Of a stretch of DNA of 64,000 bases, positions 23,096 to 36,010 are shown one piece after another. Under the pieces are notes generated by a model. The model worked only from the letters and a program-made list of their open reading frames with translations. It ran no database searches and was not told where the DNA came from. Each line of letters starts with the position of its first letter. Position 1 is the first letter of the stretch. A program made the position numbers and the translations under genes. Origin of the DNA: Eupeodes corollae (taxonomy: Eukaryota > Arthropoda > Insecta > Diptera > Syrphidae); contig NC_079148.1 of the NCBI RefSeq assembly GCF_945859685.1, positions 48,619,946 to 48,683,945 of the forward strand, written 5' to 3'.

Positions 23096-25020
23096 CCTTT
23101 CTTTTTAATTCAATACGTTTTCTATGAATTTCCTAATAGGGAGTCCATACCTGCGAAGCATATTCAAGACGAGGACGAACATGACAATTGTACAAAGAAA
23201 GAGTGCAATAAGGATCATTGAACTTCGTTTTATAAATCCAAGCATAGAACTTGCCTTATTGACAATAAAATTAATGTGATTTCTAAATTCTAAGTTGAAA
23301 CTGAAATTAACACCTAAATCTTTAAATGTGGACACGAGACAGAGTTATTGCTGTGATATGCAATAATCAAGTACACCGATTCGTTTTTTTTTGTAAATGT
23401 TATCATTTTAAAGGGTTGAGGACAAGGCTATTTTTCCCACACCAAAATGTGAAACTATCAATGTTGGTTTGTAAAAGAATACGATCAGTGTTAGACTATT
23501 ATTTTAAAATCCTCATGTCTGAGAATTTTACTTGAGCGTAGGCAAGACGATACATCGTTAATAGACAGGATGAACAAAAAAAGGGCTAAATGGCTTCCCT
23601 AGGGAGCACCAGATTGAGCAACAAAAGGTTCAGAATGACAATTTCTAAATTTTACCTCATAGGATCTGTATTCAAGGTATGACTTGATCCAAGCTAAGAA
23701 AAATGCTGGAAAACCAAGGGCCTTAAGTTTAAATAAAATAATTCCGTTTCTAAGTTGGTCAAAAACTTTAGAAAAGTCAGTAAACGGAGTCAACTTCATA
23801 ACCTTGTTCTAAAGCGTTTTAACATATGTTTCAGAATGTGAGAAGATTTGTAACGGTTGATCTTTTTTTGAGATGAGATTTTTACTAAAAAAGCTACACT
23901 TTCACAATCAACTTGTTCAAGCAATTTACGAATGCAAGAAAGCTTTGCAATGGGCCTGTATTTTGTTATATCCACCTTGTTACCTTTCTCGAAAATTGGT
24001 GTTAGAAATGACTTCTTCCATATACTGGGAAATTTGCTTGTTTTTAGAGAAAGTTTGAATAATGCATTACTACACTTTTTTTAATACTATCAGGGGTATA
24101 CCATCGGGACCGGCTGAGCAGTCATCACTCAACACGGATAAAAGATCAAGGACCGTATACTCCGTAGCAGAGGTATGTTACTCCAGCTACCTTGCGAAAA
24201 GGGGTGAAGATTATAAAAAAAATATACTTCATCAACTTCTTCAGGGCTATTAACAAATGACTCACAGAAATTTGTTGCGAAAGAGTTACAGATATCAACA
24301 GTTTTATCTAATGAAAGATTTTTTAAGTGAAGTTAACTGTAAAACTATCTGATTTCTTCACTAAGTTTATAAGTTTTCAAATTTGTTTAGTATTCTCTTT
24401 CAAACAGTTGCCCATATCAATATAATAGATACCATATAAAAATGAGATAGAGGCTTAAGTTCAACATAAAAAAAAAGTTGATTGGAGACAGAGTTTTGAA
24501 ATAATTTTTCCATGCCTTATTTCTTTTTTTACGCAGTAAACGCAATTATTTCGTTTACCAAGTGTGACTTAAGTTTGTATTTCTTTAAAGGTACATTTTT
24601 TTCCGAACAATATTTAAGGATCTAATACAAATTTGAAACTGCTTCGTCAATGTTAGAAAATGCTAATGTATCAGCAATTCCAGAAATGGTTAAATCTCGA
24701 GACAACAACTGGAAATAAGCTCTATTGAAATCAAAATTATATAAGCAATGAAAGGAATTACTGTCTTCAGTATAGCGATTACTTAAGTAAAAAAAATTCT
24801 AAAGGGGGGTGATATTTATCATATTAGTGATTCCTGATCTAAATTCTAAAACAAGATTACTAATAGCGTCAGGAGAATATACTAAATCGAGAATTTGATT
24901 TTTTGAGTTTTTAATACAGCTTGTGTGTTGTAAGTCAGGAAGAAGAGATAGTTCCAATTTCTTGGAAAAATCCTTTGATCTTCTTACCCTCTTATTATGA
25001 TCGCCTCCATCTTGTAAAAG
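23096..25020 (-). mobile_element. LINE copy A, endonuclease and RT remnants (antisense)
   Basis: On the minus strand the order is: end of the endonuclease domain (about 24990-24810: ILDLVYSPDAISNL and NITPL); a linker; RT motif A FTDFSKVFDQL (about 23790-23760), continuing through GIILFKLKALGFPAFFLAW and SYLEYRSYEVKFRN to VAQSGAPQGS (about 23610); and the thumb MSTFKDLGVNFSFNLEFRNH with NKASSMLGFIKR (23105-23335). The YADD segment is displaced into decayed sequence near 23530. A second copy of the same family lies at 28060-29710 in the same orientation. Neither is active. Confidence 0.8.
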
Positions 25021-28000
25021 TCAACTTATTACAAAAACGTATAGAAATTGCTGACATACTTTTCATATATCGGCTTCTCTCTACAATATAATTTCTTTTA
25101 ACACTAACACCTGCAATCTTGCCTCTTCTCTTTACCACCACACAACCTAGCTATGACCTTAAAGAACTTATAAACCATATGCTTCTGTTGGCCAATTTGA
25201 ATCAAAATTCATTTGATTTCACATTTCATTAACCTATAACCTCAAACTACTTTATCCGCAACCCTCCAACTCATAGCTTTAAGTTTACATTAAAGTTAGT
25301 TTTCAAGTTATAGCTTAAACTAAGAGAAATTACTGATATTTAAGAATGTATTCCAATTTAAAGTTCTATACCTCTAACAAAAACATCTTTTCAACATCGA
25401 AAAGGAACATAATTTTGGTTCACATTGAAAACGGTTGCCAGCAGTTGTACCTATTGAAAAATTCGCTTCGAAATCCGCTGAAGGTTGCTTTCTTGGTAAT
25501 TACGAGAAATCGCCTTATTGTGATACAGCTGCATTTATTTGAAGAACATTTACAAACATCCACAAAACTTCTATAAAATCTGTGTCCTCCATGTAACTTT
25601 TCATTTTTTAACATCGCTTCGTTTCGAAATTTGTTTCTGCTGAATTCTTTTCAGTTTATAAATCCCTAAAAGGGACCTTTGCACAAAACTTATTTTCGAA
25701 CTATTATGCATATGTTGCGAGTGTTTTAAATTTTGCAAACCGAAAATTACGGCGCAAAATCTTCAACATCATACCATCACTTTCTGCTTCAATGAACACA
25801 GTTTAAAATGCAGAACAACAATCTACAACATCTGCTTGATTGACAGCTTGAAGCCACCACCTCCTTTTCCTAAATAATAACTTTTATAATAATAAACACA
25901 GGCGTTTTATGACTTAGCCTAAGCCTACGCAACGCACATATCAATTGATAATATAAGAAACATTCCGTCAAAATATTCTATGTTGAATTTCTTTCACAAA
26001 TTCGCTTGGATCTAAAGTCCATTAATCATATTCATCATTCACCAATCTGCACTATCATCAGCTAAACACCTTGCCTTGAATTGCCTTTCCAATTTGCAAC
26101 ACAAACCATTAATAAAGATATATACAAGATCCGAGTTTCACTAATGCTATACATTATATACTTTTAAAAGATAGCATTTTTGCCTTATAGCTTGCGCTCC
26201 TGTATTTGCTTAAATCCTCCATCAGCTCTCAGAAATTCCCATCAAAACGGCCTTTTGGTCGGCCGTGTTGGTCCTACCGAGAAATTTAATTAAGCAATAA
26301 ACCGTAAATTTATAGGTGTATATACATAGAAGAACTTCGTTACAGGCATCTCACTATGCCCCTCCGGTCAAATGAGGCTTAAACCAACTCTTGTTATAGC
26401 CACTTAACTCTATAGGCCGCATCAACATATACGAGACAAAAGAAAAACAAATATTGATCCGTCTTTTGATCCGCAAGTTTATCTAAATTACCACGATACC
26501 GCAAGGGAGTTACCAATCTGACTTGGGGGATAAATATAAATATATAAATAAAAACCATAACCTCGTGTGATCTGCCTTGATTGGCGTTCATTTCTCTTCT
26601 TTTCTTCACTCAGCTCTCAGCCAATACACCAGAGATTATTTATAATTCCTCTTTGCTATCGTGAGATTGCATCAAACGATTTGATAAACCGGCTAATATG
26701 ACTCGCGACTTCACAATGTGAAGTTTGCTCCGTGCGGACAAGATATGTTATAACTGCTGCTGACCATCGACTATCGACCGCCACCACCGTCCTCTGGGCT
26801 TTGCTGAAATCCAGTTTCTGTATTTACTTTGAAAGATTTTCCGCTGTTTGGTTTTTGAAAATCCCATTTGGAATGGTTGGAGCACCCTGTATGATTTTGT
26901 GTTATTTCTTTTGACACACACAGTTTATGGTTTCTTAGGGCCATTTTAAGGATTCGTAAAAAATAAACGAAAAACAACAACCTCTACGAAATGGTCTCCG
27001 AGCCAATCCAATTGTTGCATTGTCCTTTATACTGTGCTATCGTTCAACATCAAGCATATTCGTAGTCCGTCCATAGCAAAACTAGATAAATATTGTTAAG
27101 AAATAACAGAAATTCAATTTACTAAGATTTTGATCAGCTAAAGAATAAAAATGACCTAAGATTAGGGTTCTGCCGGTCGAGGTAAATGAAAATTAAAATG
27201 TTTGTAATTTTTGATTACATTCTAATTAATAGATTATTTTAACAGTCAATATCGTACTTCCACTTTTTCAACAAAATTGCAGCTTTTGCGGCTTGAAAAA
27301 CCTGCACGTTATCTACAGACATTGATAGTTTGGTGACGATTATAAAGCTTGTTTCTTCATAAATGAGTCAAGGAAAAATGTTTCGGTAAATGTGAAAATG
27401 GACTGCTAACCAAGCTTTTTACCAACGATGAAAAATGAACTAAAAGGTGTTGCTTAGAGGTCCTTAAAATGAAATAGAACAAATATGATTTGTGCAGAAT
27501 TACTGCCACGCTGGCTCAGACTTGCGTAGTCTAATGTGGAGGTAAAATTTGCATTGCCTTTTTGTTCGTATATCGGCAATACCTCGGAAAATTTTGTCGT
27601 CAAAGTTTCCAATCGTTTCAGGCTTGCCAAGGTTTTGGCAAAAACTTTCCAAAAACCCGAAAGTTGTTCGCACTGGACATTTACCCGTTTTCGTTTCACA
27701 TTTCAATTTTTGAAACATAAACTGTAAAATAATTGTACACTCTGCAATGAGTTAAAGAAGCTGAAAATAGAAGGTACGAACTTAAGGAAGTGTATACGTC
27801 TTCTACTAATTCAAGGTTATTGATTCTATGCTCACCAAGCATGAACTTTATCAAACAAAGCTTATTTCGATGGAAAGTCTCCGGAAGGGCCGATATTTAC
27901 GTAGTTTAAAACGAGTTGGAAATTTTGCACGAATGCAAAACTTAATATTTATAAAAACTGTATGAACTAAACTATAACTTCTTATAAATATGCCCATTTT

Positions 28001-28059
28001 TTTCTATTGCCAAGCAGTTCTGGTTCCTTTTCGGCCTACAATTGCAGAAGGTAGCCTTC
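25021..28059. other. Spacer, no gene seen
   Basis: The region is less repeat-rich. Short frames at 25346-25614, 26394-26980 and 27454-27727 overlap on opposite strands and have no domains. A GC-rich hairpin (ACGGCC and GGCCGT arms, 8-nt loop) lies near 26249. Confidence 0.45.
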
Positions 28060-29710
28060 GTATTCTCTAACCCACAGTTTTATTTTCTTATTTAACACGC
28101 CTTTGATGGAGAGATTGCAATTGAAGAAGCTGAATGCGATGTTCATAGGGAGGCGAATCATAACGATCTTCCCCAGGAATACCCTTTAGGGCAAAGCGAT
28201 TGAAATAATGTTGATTCAATACGTTTTCTATAAATTTCGTAATAAGGTGTCCATACTTGCGATGCATATTCAAGATGAGCACGAACATGTCAATTGTACA
28301 AAGAAAGAGCTACATAAAGATTATTGAACTCCTTTGCCCAGCGTTTTATAAGACCAAGCATAGAAGTTGCCTTATTGACAATAAATCTAAATCTAAATCT
28401 TTAAATGTGAGGACGCGACAGAGTTTTTGCTGTGATATATAATAATCAAATACACTAACGATTCCTTTTTTAGTAAAAGTTATCGTCTGTCACCAAAATG
28501 TGAAACTATCAATGTCGGCTTATAAAAGGATACAATAATGTGTGAACTTTATAATCTTAAAAATGTTCATGTCATCAGCAAAAATGAGAACTTCACTTGA
28601 ACGTAGGCATGACGATACGTCGTTAATAGACAGGATGAACAGAGAAGGGTCAAGATGGCTTCCCTGGAGAACACCAGATTGAGCAACAAAAGGTTCTGAA
28701 AGACAATTTCTAAATTTTGCCTCATAGGATCTGTTTTCAAGGTATGATTTGATCCAATTTAAGAAAAATGGTGGAAATCCAGGAGCTTTGAGTTGGTCAA
28801 AAGCTTTAGAAAAGTCAATGTGTACATAATCAACTTCATAACCTTGCTCTAAAGCGTTTGAATATAATATGTTTGGGAATGTGAGGAGATTTGTAACGCT
28901 TGATATTTTTTTCACGAAACCATGTAGCTGTTCGCAAATCGGATTTTTACTAAAAATGCTACACTTTCACAAACAAGTTGTTCAAACAAGTTAGGAATGC
29001 AAGAAAGCTTTGCAAAGGCCCTGTAGTTTCTTATATCAGCCTTGTTATTTTTCTTGAAAATTGGTGTTAGAAATGACTTCTTGTATATACTGGGAAATTT
29101 GCCTGTTTTTAGAGAAAGTTTAAATAAGAACGTAAGAAATTCAACTAAGGCATTAATTCACTCTTTTTTAATACCATCGGGACAGGCTAAACAGTTATCA
29201 TTTAACGCGGATAAAAGATCAAGGACCGTAGCACAGGTGCTTGACTACATCTAGTTTGCGAAAAGGAGTGAAGATTATGAAAATATACTCCATCAACTTC
29301 TGCAGAGCTATTAACAAATGATGAAATTTGTTGCTCAAGCGTTACAAATATCAACAGTTTTATCTAATGAAAGGTTATTGTAAGTGAAGTTAATTGGAAA
29401 GGCATCTGATTTTTTCTTTAAGTTTACAAGTTTCAAAATTTTTTTGAGGATTCTCTTTCAAAGAGGTGCCTATATCAGTAACATAACTAGCGTATACAAA
29501 ATTACAAAGAGACTTAAATTCGTTAAAGAATTCAACATCAACAGAGAAGTCGATTGGAGACAGAGTTTTGAGAAAATTTTTCCATGCCTTATTTCTTTTG
29601 TTACTAAGTAAACGCAATTTTTTCGTGTACCAAGGGTGGTTAAAGTAAGTATTTCTTGATTTCTTAAAAGGTAGATTTTTTTCTAAACAATTATTAAGGA
29701 TCTTATAAAA
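28060..29710 (-). mobile_element. LINE copy B, RT remnant (antisense)
   Basis: This is the same family as 23096-25020. A 131-codon frame (28520-28915) encodes VHIDFSKAFDQL, then FFLNWIKSYLENRSYEAKF, VAQSGVLQGSHLDPSLF and IFADDMNIF, so the catalytic FADD is kept. Compared with copy A there is a 27-nt in-frame deletion in motif A's helix (about 28790). The thumb and C-terminal region follow at 28380-28090 (FVLILNMHRKYGHLITKFIE, FALKGIPGEDRYDSPPYEHR). The high-coordinate end stops at about 29710, about 400 nt short of copy A. The closeness of the copies by eye suggests one recent family or a segmental duplication. Confidence 0.82.
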
Positions 29711-29959
29711 AATTGTTTGACAGCTTACAACAGCTGTTTTGTTTACATTTTATTCAGCGCTATATGTTTCCGAAGGTTATTTTGTTTGGTTCATCTTTGG
29801 ATTACTACTAGTTTTCGACAGGTTTTACATAAAACTTATGGCTTACGATAATTTACGCGAAAATTTGAGTTTTCCCTGTAGGTTTTCGGCCAAAACCCAT
29901 AGTTTCACGAAAACTTGTTTCAGGATTTGTTTTGAAAAGCTTAGTATCGACGTAGGCTA
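29711..29959. other. Spacer
   Basis: Short AT-rich interval that includes an open frame without a domain (29739-29960). Confidence 0.35.
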
Positions 29960-30180
29960 ACGAATCCTTATATCTTATAGTCAAGCGAAATTAAATGGCA
30001 CGATATTGGAGGCAGTAGCGTCAAACTATGTGGGAACCAAACGTTTCCTTCAAAACATCAATTCTGTCACGAGCTGTGTGACGATTCGTCTTGTGCTTCA
30101 ACAACAGCTGTTGCAAATCATGTTTGTTTAATCGATGATCTTGGCTCTATAGCGATCGCCATTAAGTGTAACGTTCTGGT
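29960..30180 (-). mobile_element. mariner-like transposase scrap (antisense)
   Basis: Minus-strand frames give NVTLNGDRYRAKIID (about 30170-30127), matching the VTVNGxRYRxMI segment. Then TARDRIDVLKETFGSHIV follows (about 30075-30020), matching HTARxTIDLLKExFG. Both are interrupted by stops and frame changes. The family appears to be the one at 13275-13480 and 21330-22450. Confidence 0.65.
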
Positions 30181-33099
30181 AAGCACGGCTTTTAAAGAAA
30201 TACTGTTCAATTATTCTACAGCAAATAGTTTCTTTATGGGGATGTTAAGATGTACCAACACACACTCGACAAATATTATACCTTAAAATATTACTTCATT
30301 GCTAAGCAAAACCTGCATTTGCACAACATGCGTTGTTCAGGTGTCCATGTGTAATTTGATCAGCTTAAAAACGAATCAATTGACAGCTGAAAAAATGGCA
30401 CTTAAAATAGTGTCGTTAACTGAAAGTTCTATACCCCTAAAATCAAACCTAATTTCACATTTGGTAAAAAATTCTAGCTTAGGATTTTGTTCAAAAATAC
30501 ATCAAGATGATAAAGAAATTGAATTAAATGGGACTCTTGATTCCATCAATAGGCACTACAGTCTAAACTTAAACTATAATGTCGATTGAGTTTAAATTTG
30601 GAATTTAAAGTTTAATCAGATTCGTGTCAATCAAACAAAGACCAACATTAGTCCTCGCACAATTTTTTGTATTAAAAATTGAAACAAAAATCAAAACCCC
30701 CAGGCGATTCTCGGAAAAAAAAATTATAAATAAAGGTTTTATTTTCTTAAATTAAAGAGCATTTATAATTTCGAACATAGACTCACTTTGCAGGTTTATT
30801 TATGTATGAATCTTAAAATTTAGGTACTATTTTAAAACAAGCAATTTGAGTGCAAAAGCAATTTTGTGCGACTCAGTCGTGCGTTTTATTTTAACTGAAA
30901 TTTAACACATGGATTTGAAAGACTCTGATTCATGCAGAATGATGCACCATTCCAAATTATTGTGCACAATAAATTCCAAACTGCGTTCTCTTTAATGTTG
31001 TTAATTTTATTGTATTTGAAAATAACATAAGTACCTATCCGAATCATTGATTTAAGAGCTTTTAAAACTTAATTATTTTTAAAGAGGCTTAAGCAAGGAA
31101 GGCATGCCACACTATAAACTACTTTCCTTTCGTTTTTAATACTCTTTTTATGCCAAACACACATTGCGAGCGATGGGAAAGAGAGAGCAACTCCTAATTC
31201 CTGAATATTGAAATGACAGGAAAAAACAAACAATAAAGCCCATTCTACATTCGTGTCGTACTGCTAAAGAACTAATATCTGTACTTACAAGTACGACCCA
31301 AGTTGGAACATTTCTGAAGACACGAGTAATAATGTTGAATTCTTGTTAAAGTCAAACTTTGGTGAGACAATTTTCCTGCATTGCCTTAGGAAACTCAAAG
31401 ATCTCGTAAAATTTGCATTTATCTGACATTTGTTTTCGTTAAGCTCACATTGAGTAATTTAAATTATTTTTATAAATTTCAAAATTATATGAACAGGTCC
31501 ATACGACCTAGTCTTGTGGACTGTTTTTTTTTAATGAATTGTGTATGACACTCTCATTGAGTGTCCTCATATGGGACCTGAATCTGGAAAAGCTGGCAAG
31601 ATTTGTATCTAAGACGATAAATATTACCTTGCACTGGATGTAAACTGCCGATTTGGCTTGGCTTAGACTTGAGGCTCAACGTTAGCACATCATAGTCTAC
31701 CTATAAATCGACTCAGCCAGCAGCGGTGCTATGAACTAGTTGGTAATGGCGGTGGTGTGGTGGTCCGCGAACGCCAGATTTGTTCCGGGAAAACGGTGTG
31801 ACACTACAAATAGGTATACGCGTCTTTTAACGAGCATCTATCTATATGGGACCCAGTCACTATGTGCAAACGTGTAGGTCAGTATTTTGCTGTTCCATTC
31901 CATCTCCATATGGATGTTATGCTGAAGCTGGAGCTGGAGACTGATGGTGATCTCACACACGGCACACGGAACACGGGACTTTAACTGGGACTGGGTTTGG
32001 TATTGGGATTGGGACTAGGGCGATTGCAATTTATGGTGGGATTTACCTGTGCTCTTTTATATGCACAGCCAAGCAGAAGTTATTTTACCTTTTACCGAAC
32101 GTAACGCAATGCAACACAGCAACAACAACAACAAGAGTAGTGTGTCGTCTGAGTTTTCTTCTTTATACTCATTTCACTCGTGTGGCGTGTCAAGATTTTG
32201 TGTGAGTAATCGCATTTTTATCTCAAACCATATGCGCCGCGCCGGCCGTGCTTGCCGGTTGGACCGCATGATGCATTTCTTTCGACCGTCAAGCCATCGC
32301 ATCGTACTGAAATTCGAAAACGTAGAAAACTGTACATAGGTATAGTATTAAAACAAAGTATCAATGAATCAGCATGAAAATATAGGTCTCTACAGTTTTT
32401 CAAAAAACTTACGAATTGAGATTTTCAGATTCAGATAACAAGCGCACGCTGTCAAGGTTACGCACATTAGTGTTATTCTTTGTGTATAAATATTAGTCAA
32501 GTCGGTCGAGTTTATTTGAAGTGGAAAATATTTGTTGTTATTTTATTTTCTTCTTGGTCAGAAAACCAGGAGTGAAAAAATAAAAATAACGTCGATTTAA
32601 TTTGAAACGATAATTGAACTTCAAAGAAATTGCAAATTGATTGAGAATACACAACTCAACTTTGGAGGGAGCAATAAAAGATATCATCTGTCTTTTGTCA
32701 ATTTCTGCTAAATGAATGGTTTTGAGATGTTAAATGCATGTTAAGCTGTCAAAGCGTGAATAAGATTTTTTATAAATAAATTTATATTCCTAAAACAAGT
32801 TAATAATTTGCTTGAATTATGCAAATTTGTTAAAAAGATTTCAATCTTTTGTGTGTTGATTTATGGGTGGTTTTTGATATTATTAAAACAAGATCCAAAC
32901 GGAAAGGCGATAAGGTCATAAATAAAGTTCATGCTACGTTTATAGTCCAACCGAAGAATGCTGGAGTGAAAATTATGTTTGAGATTCATTTTTCAAGAAC
33001 TAACAAACTTTTTAGAAACTCTATTGATTCAATGTCAGATTTAAAATGTCGAATAAAGAAAACGGGACCTTAAATCGGTAAATATTAAACAATCTCAGG
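30181..33099. other. Spacer, no gene supported
   Basis: The frame at 30299-30589 (96 codons) and the frame at 32049-32339 have no recognisable domain. Near 30578-30640 a GTCGATTGAGTTTAAATTTGG stretch resembles one at 53050, a possible shared repeat. The interval 31650-32300 is GC-richer, with CAA and G-run repeats. A TATAAATA box-like sequence occurs at 32485. Confidence 0.4.
31975..32020 (+). repeat. Degenerate G-run minisatellite (GGGACT/GGGATT)
   Basis: There are six GGG runs within 46 nt, in units such as GGGACT, GGGATT and GGGTTT. One loop of 9 nt breaks the strict quadruplex pattern. Confidence 0.6.
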
Positions 33100-33265
33100 G
33101 AAGAAGGGGACCTACACTTTTTATTACAAGAATTACTCATGGATGAGTTGTCAATTCTTCGAAAATGACAGTACCCTTGATAAAAATGTAGGTGGTGGAT
33201 GCAGGGATTGAATCCAAGATCTCTCACATGACAAAGTCCTACGCACTAACCACCATGCCACGGGT
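33100..33265 (-). mobile_element. tRNA-derived SINE, copy 4, lacking its 3' part
   Basis: The antisense head is complete up to GTACCCGTGG (minus strand) and includes GTTAGTGCGT and an intact B box (complement GGATTGAATCC). The body stops at the GTAGGTCCC segment (about 33108), so the 3' third and tail are missing. AATCTCAGG occurs on both sides (33091-33099 and 33266-33274), but part of the left copy may belong to the element. Confidence 0.8.
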
Positions 33266-33274
33266 AATCTCAGG

Positions 33275-33604
33275 TAACAATTTTTCGAATTTTTGTCCGT
33301 CGGCAGCTGTTAAAGTGAAAAATTCAGGTATAAAAATCCAGCATTAAAGTGCGAAGTCCCTAAACAAGGTTGTGATTTTGATTTTTGTGTGTTATTTGTG
33401 ATGGGCCCGGCTAAAAACTTAACTTCTTCACGAGGTCCATTTTGCACTAATCAGTGTTAAAAGAAAATGCACCCAGGAAGATATTATTTTTTTTAATGAA
33501 AACTATGCTTTAGTCACTTTAAATGAGAAAACCCTTAATCTGCCATAACATAAGCACCTTAAACCAATAGTTAGATAAATATTTATATTTCGGCAAACAT
33601 ATAA
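33275..33604. other. Spacer
   Basis: AT-rich sequence, nothing recognised. Confidence 0.35.
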
Positions 33605-34674
33605 ATACCAGGGCCAGAGGATCCTTCGCTCTGACAAAACTGCTGTTTTACAGCAGTCGGCTTGACCCCAGAGTGAAGTTAATTTGCTACATGACCCTCA
33701 TACTACCGATGATCCTTTATGGCTGTCCTGTGTGGTTCAACGTTGCCCCTTCCCAGATGGAGAAGTTTCGGGTGTTCGAGCGGCAGTGTTTACGAATCTT
33801 CTTACGTGCATTACTATTCCAACGAGGTCCTATATAACGGGGCTCGATCAACAGACTTGACAATTTCGTGAAAAAACTAGTTCAAGGTCACATTGCAAGA
33901 GCTATGTCTTCGACCAACAATTTAATTTTCAGGGTGTTCTATCCGAACAACGCTTGAGCGGCTTCATTCCCCCAGAGGCTGTCCTCTTTTTAGATAGATG
34001 CGGTCTTATCTACCACGTCACACGAAAAACCGCGGCGACTCCTGTACAATCGGGACGTCATGGCACAAGGCGGAGTTGAGCTCCTTCGGTTCAGTAGGGC
34101 TGTTACCGAACGGGACCGAACTGATAGGATGAAGCAGTTTTGGTGGATTCAATCGGCACTTGATAGTTGGTAGTTGGGATGGGGTTGTAAGCCTTGTCCG
34201 GTTTAGTTTGAAGTAGAATAGGCTTGGTGGCCCAAACAAAATTAATAACAAAAAAAAATAATAGAAAAAAAGTGAAAAAAAATGGGATAAGGAACAAAAA
34301 TTAAAAACAAAAAATATAAGTTAGTTAGATTTGCTGCTGTGGTTGTTCTACTTTTAAGTAGTTTATAGGTAGAATGGGTATAGTTAAAGTTTTTTTAAGG
34401 GAATAATTTTAAGTAGTTTTTACGTAAAAATAAAAAAGGATATTGATATTAGTTTTTTTTTTTTTAATTTTCTAATGAATAAAAAAATAAATAAAATTGA
34501 ATTGTAGTTAAATTAAACTCAGGGCCGAAAGGCATTAGAATTAAGTATTATTGTTTAACTTAGAGTGCCCGTATGGGACTAGTAAGTTAGTATTAAGTTA
34601 TGGTTAGTTAGGCTAGTTTTATGAATTTTTGTCTAGCTTTAAGATAGTTTTAATATTTAATGAATTAAAAAAAA
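33605..34674 (+). mobile_element. LINE 3' end: RT C-terminal region and 3' UTR
   Basis: From about 33606 the frames give RARGSFAL, then YSRLDPRVKLICYMTLILPM with ILYGCPVWFNV (about 33655-33750), then MEKFRVFERQCLRIFLRAL. After frameshifts come SGFIPPEAVLFLDRCGLIYH and RRLLYNRDVMAQGGVELLRF, ending with DRMKQFWWIQSALDSW and a stop at about 34172. This is the thumb and C-terminal region of an insect LINE, downstream of the catalytic domain. An A-rich 3' UTR continues to a short oligo-A (34668-34675), where a SINE begins. The piece has at least three frame breaks. Confidence 0.75.
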
Positions 34675-34675
34675 G

Positions 34676-34936
34676 GGCATTGGACTGTCATGACAGAGAT
34701 TTTGGGTTCGATCCCTGACATCTAAATTTTTGTTTCACGGGTACAGCCTCTTGCGAGGAATTAACAAATTCTGCAAGAGTAATTCCTGTTATGAAAAGTG
34801 CTTTCTCAAATTATCCGTTCGGACTCGGATTAAAACTGTAAGTTCCCTTCATCCCTGACAACAGTACTAGCGCATAGCAATGGATGAGAGTTTTAGGTCA
34901 CTAGGCTCTAGTTCTCAACGCACTGTTGCTCCGCGT
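34676..34936 (+). mobile_element. tRNA-derived SINE, copy 5, 5' truncated
   Basis: It starts within the head at GGCATTGGACTGTCATGACAG, so the A box is lost. The B box GGGTTCGATCCCTG (34704-34717) is intact, followed by CACGGGTACAGCCTCTTGCG, the body, and CACTGTTGCTCCGC at the 3' end. It sits exactly at the oligo-A end of the preceding LINE, which suggests insertion into the A-rich tail. Confidence 0.88.
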
Positions 34937-35997
34937 TTTAAAACTCGAAAAAAGACTCTTGAATTAGTCTTTTCGATGTTATGTTAATTTATGAAAAAGT
35001 TTGTTTACTTAAAATTCGTGATGATTTTCCAAAACAACAATCCCTTTCGTTTAAAAACGTTTAGCGTTTTCATTGGTTGTAAACCTTCACCTGCCCAACA
35101 TAAATCGTAAAAAAAAACAGCTGAAGCTTTTACGCTTAAGCGATTCTGAGCAAATATATTTTTGATCTTATTAAGTTTCATTAAGTTAGTCTCAAGGTTA
35201 TAACAACAAGTTGTTTGAATATATTGAAAGAAATATAAGAACAATGTTGAAAACGTTTTTTTCGTAGTTTGTGGACATAAACTAGTATCTCAAATCGGAT
35301 TTTGAATTCGGAATATCACTAAAAATTTATTCTGAAACGGATTATTCAAAAACATTAAGAAATAACATTGTAAGGTTTGCAAAACTACAAATAGACTCAA
35401 ATTAAGACCCCTTATGGAGAAATTATGAAAACTAAGTGAGATACTAAAATGATTAAAACTGTATTTAAAAGATTAAGACTTGTACTTTGCAAAATTATCA
35501 TACAATTTATTGTTAGAAGATGTGTTATGTTTTAACTTAGCCTTAAAAAAACTGCTGTTGGTTGTCTTTGCCATTTTTAAAGAGTCATTTGAAAAACGTC
35601 AACCAGTGTAAACTTGTATGGAGCCTACTGTTTTGTCGGGTCTTTTGAAAAGTTTAAAAAAAAACGTCTAACTCGAGTCTGATTAAAACCTTAATTTCCA
35701 AATTTCAAGTCAATCGAGCGACAGTCAAACGGAGTTTCTGGACCCTTTTTTGTCGTCTTCTTTACCATGGCAATTTTATGTTTGATTACAAGCCTATCGG
35801 GTATACTAATTAATTTTTTAACATCTTGATTTTGTTCACATCTTCAATTTTTGTTTTCAATTTCCTTAAAATACAATTTAGCTTAATAAGAAAATATCAT
35901 TTAAATCTTGTGAAGGCAGCAATTCGAAGTTTTACTTTCGTAAATTAGGCTTTTTATTATTTTAGAATCTAGGAATATTGGTATTATTTTGATTAGA
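34937..35997. other. AT-rich spacer
   Basis: No frame with a domain and no repeat family recognised. Confidence 0.4.
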
Positions 35998-36010
35998 TAT
36001 TATTGAATTA

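Noticed and set aside
32485..32520. TATA-box promoter for another gene
   Set aside because: TATAAATA is common in this composition and no downstream coding exon follows.
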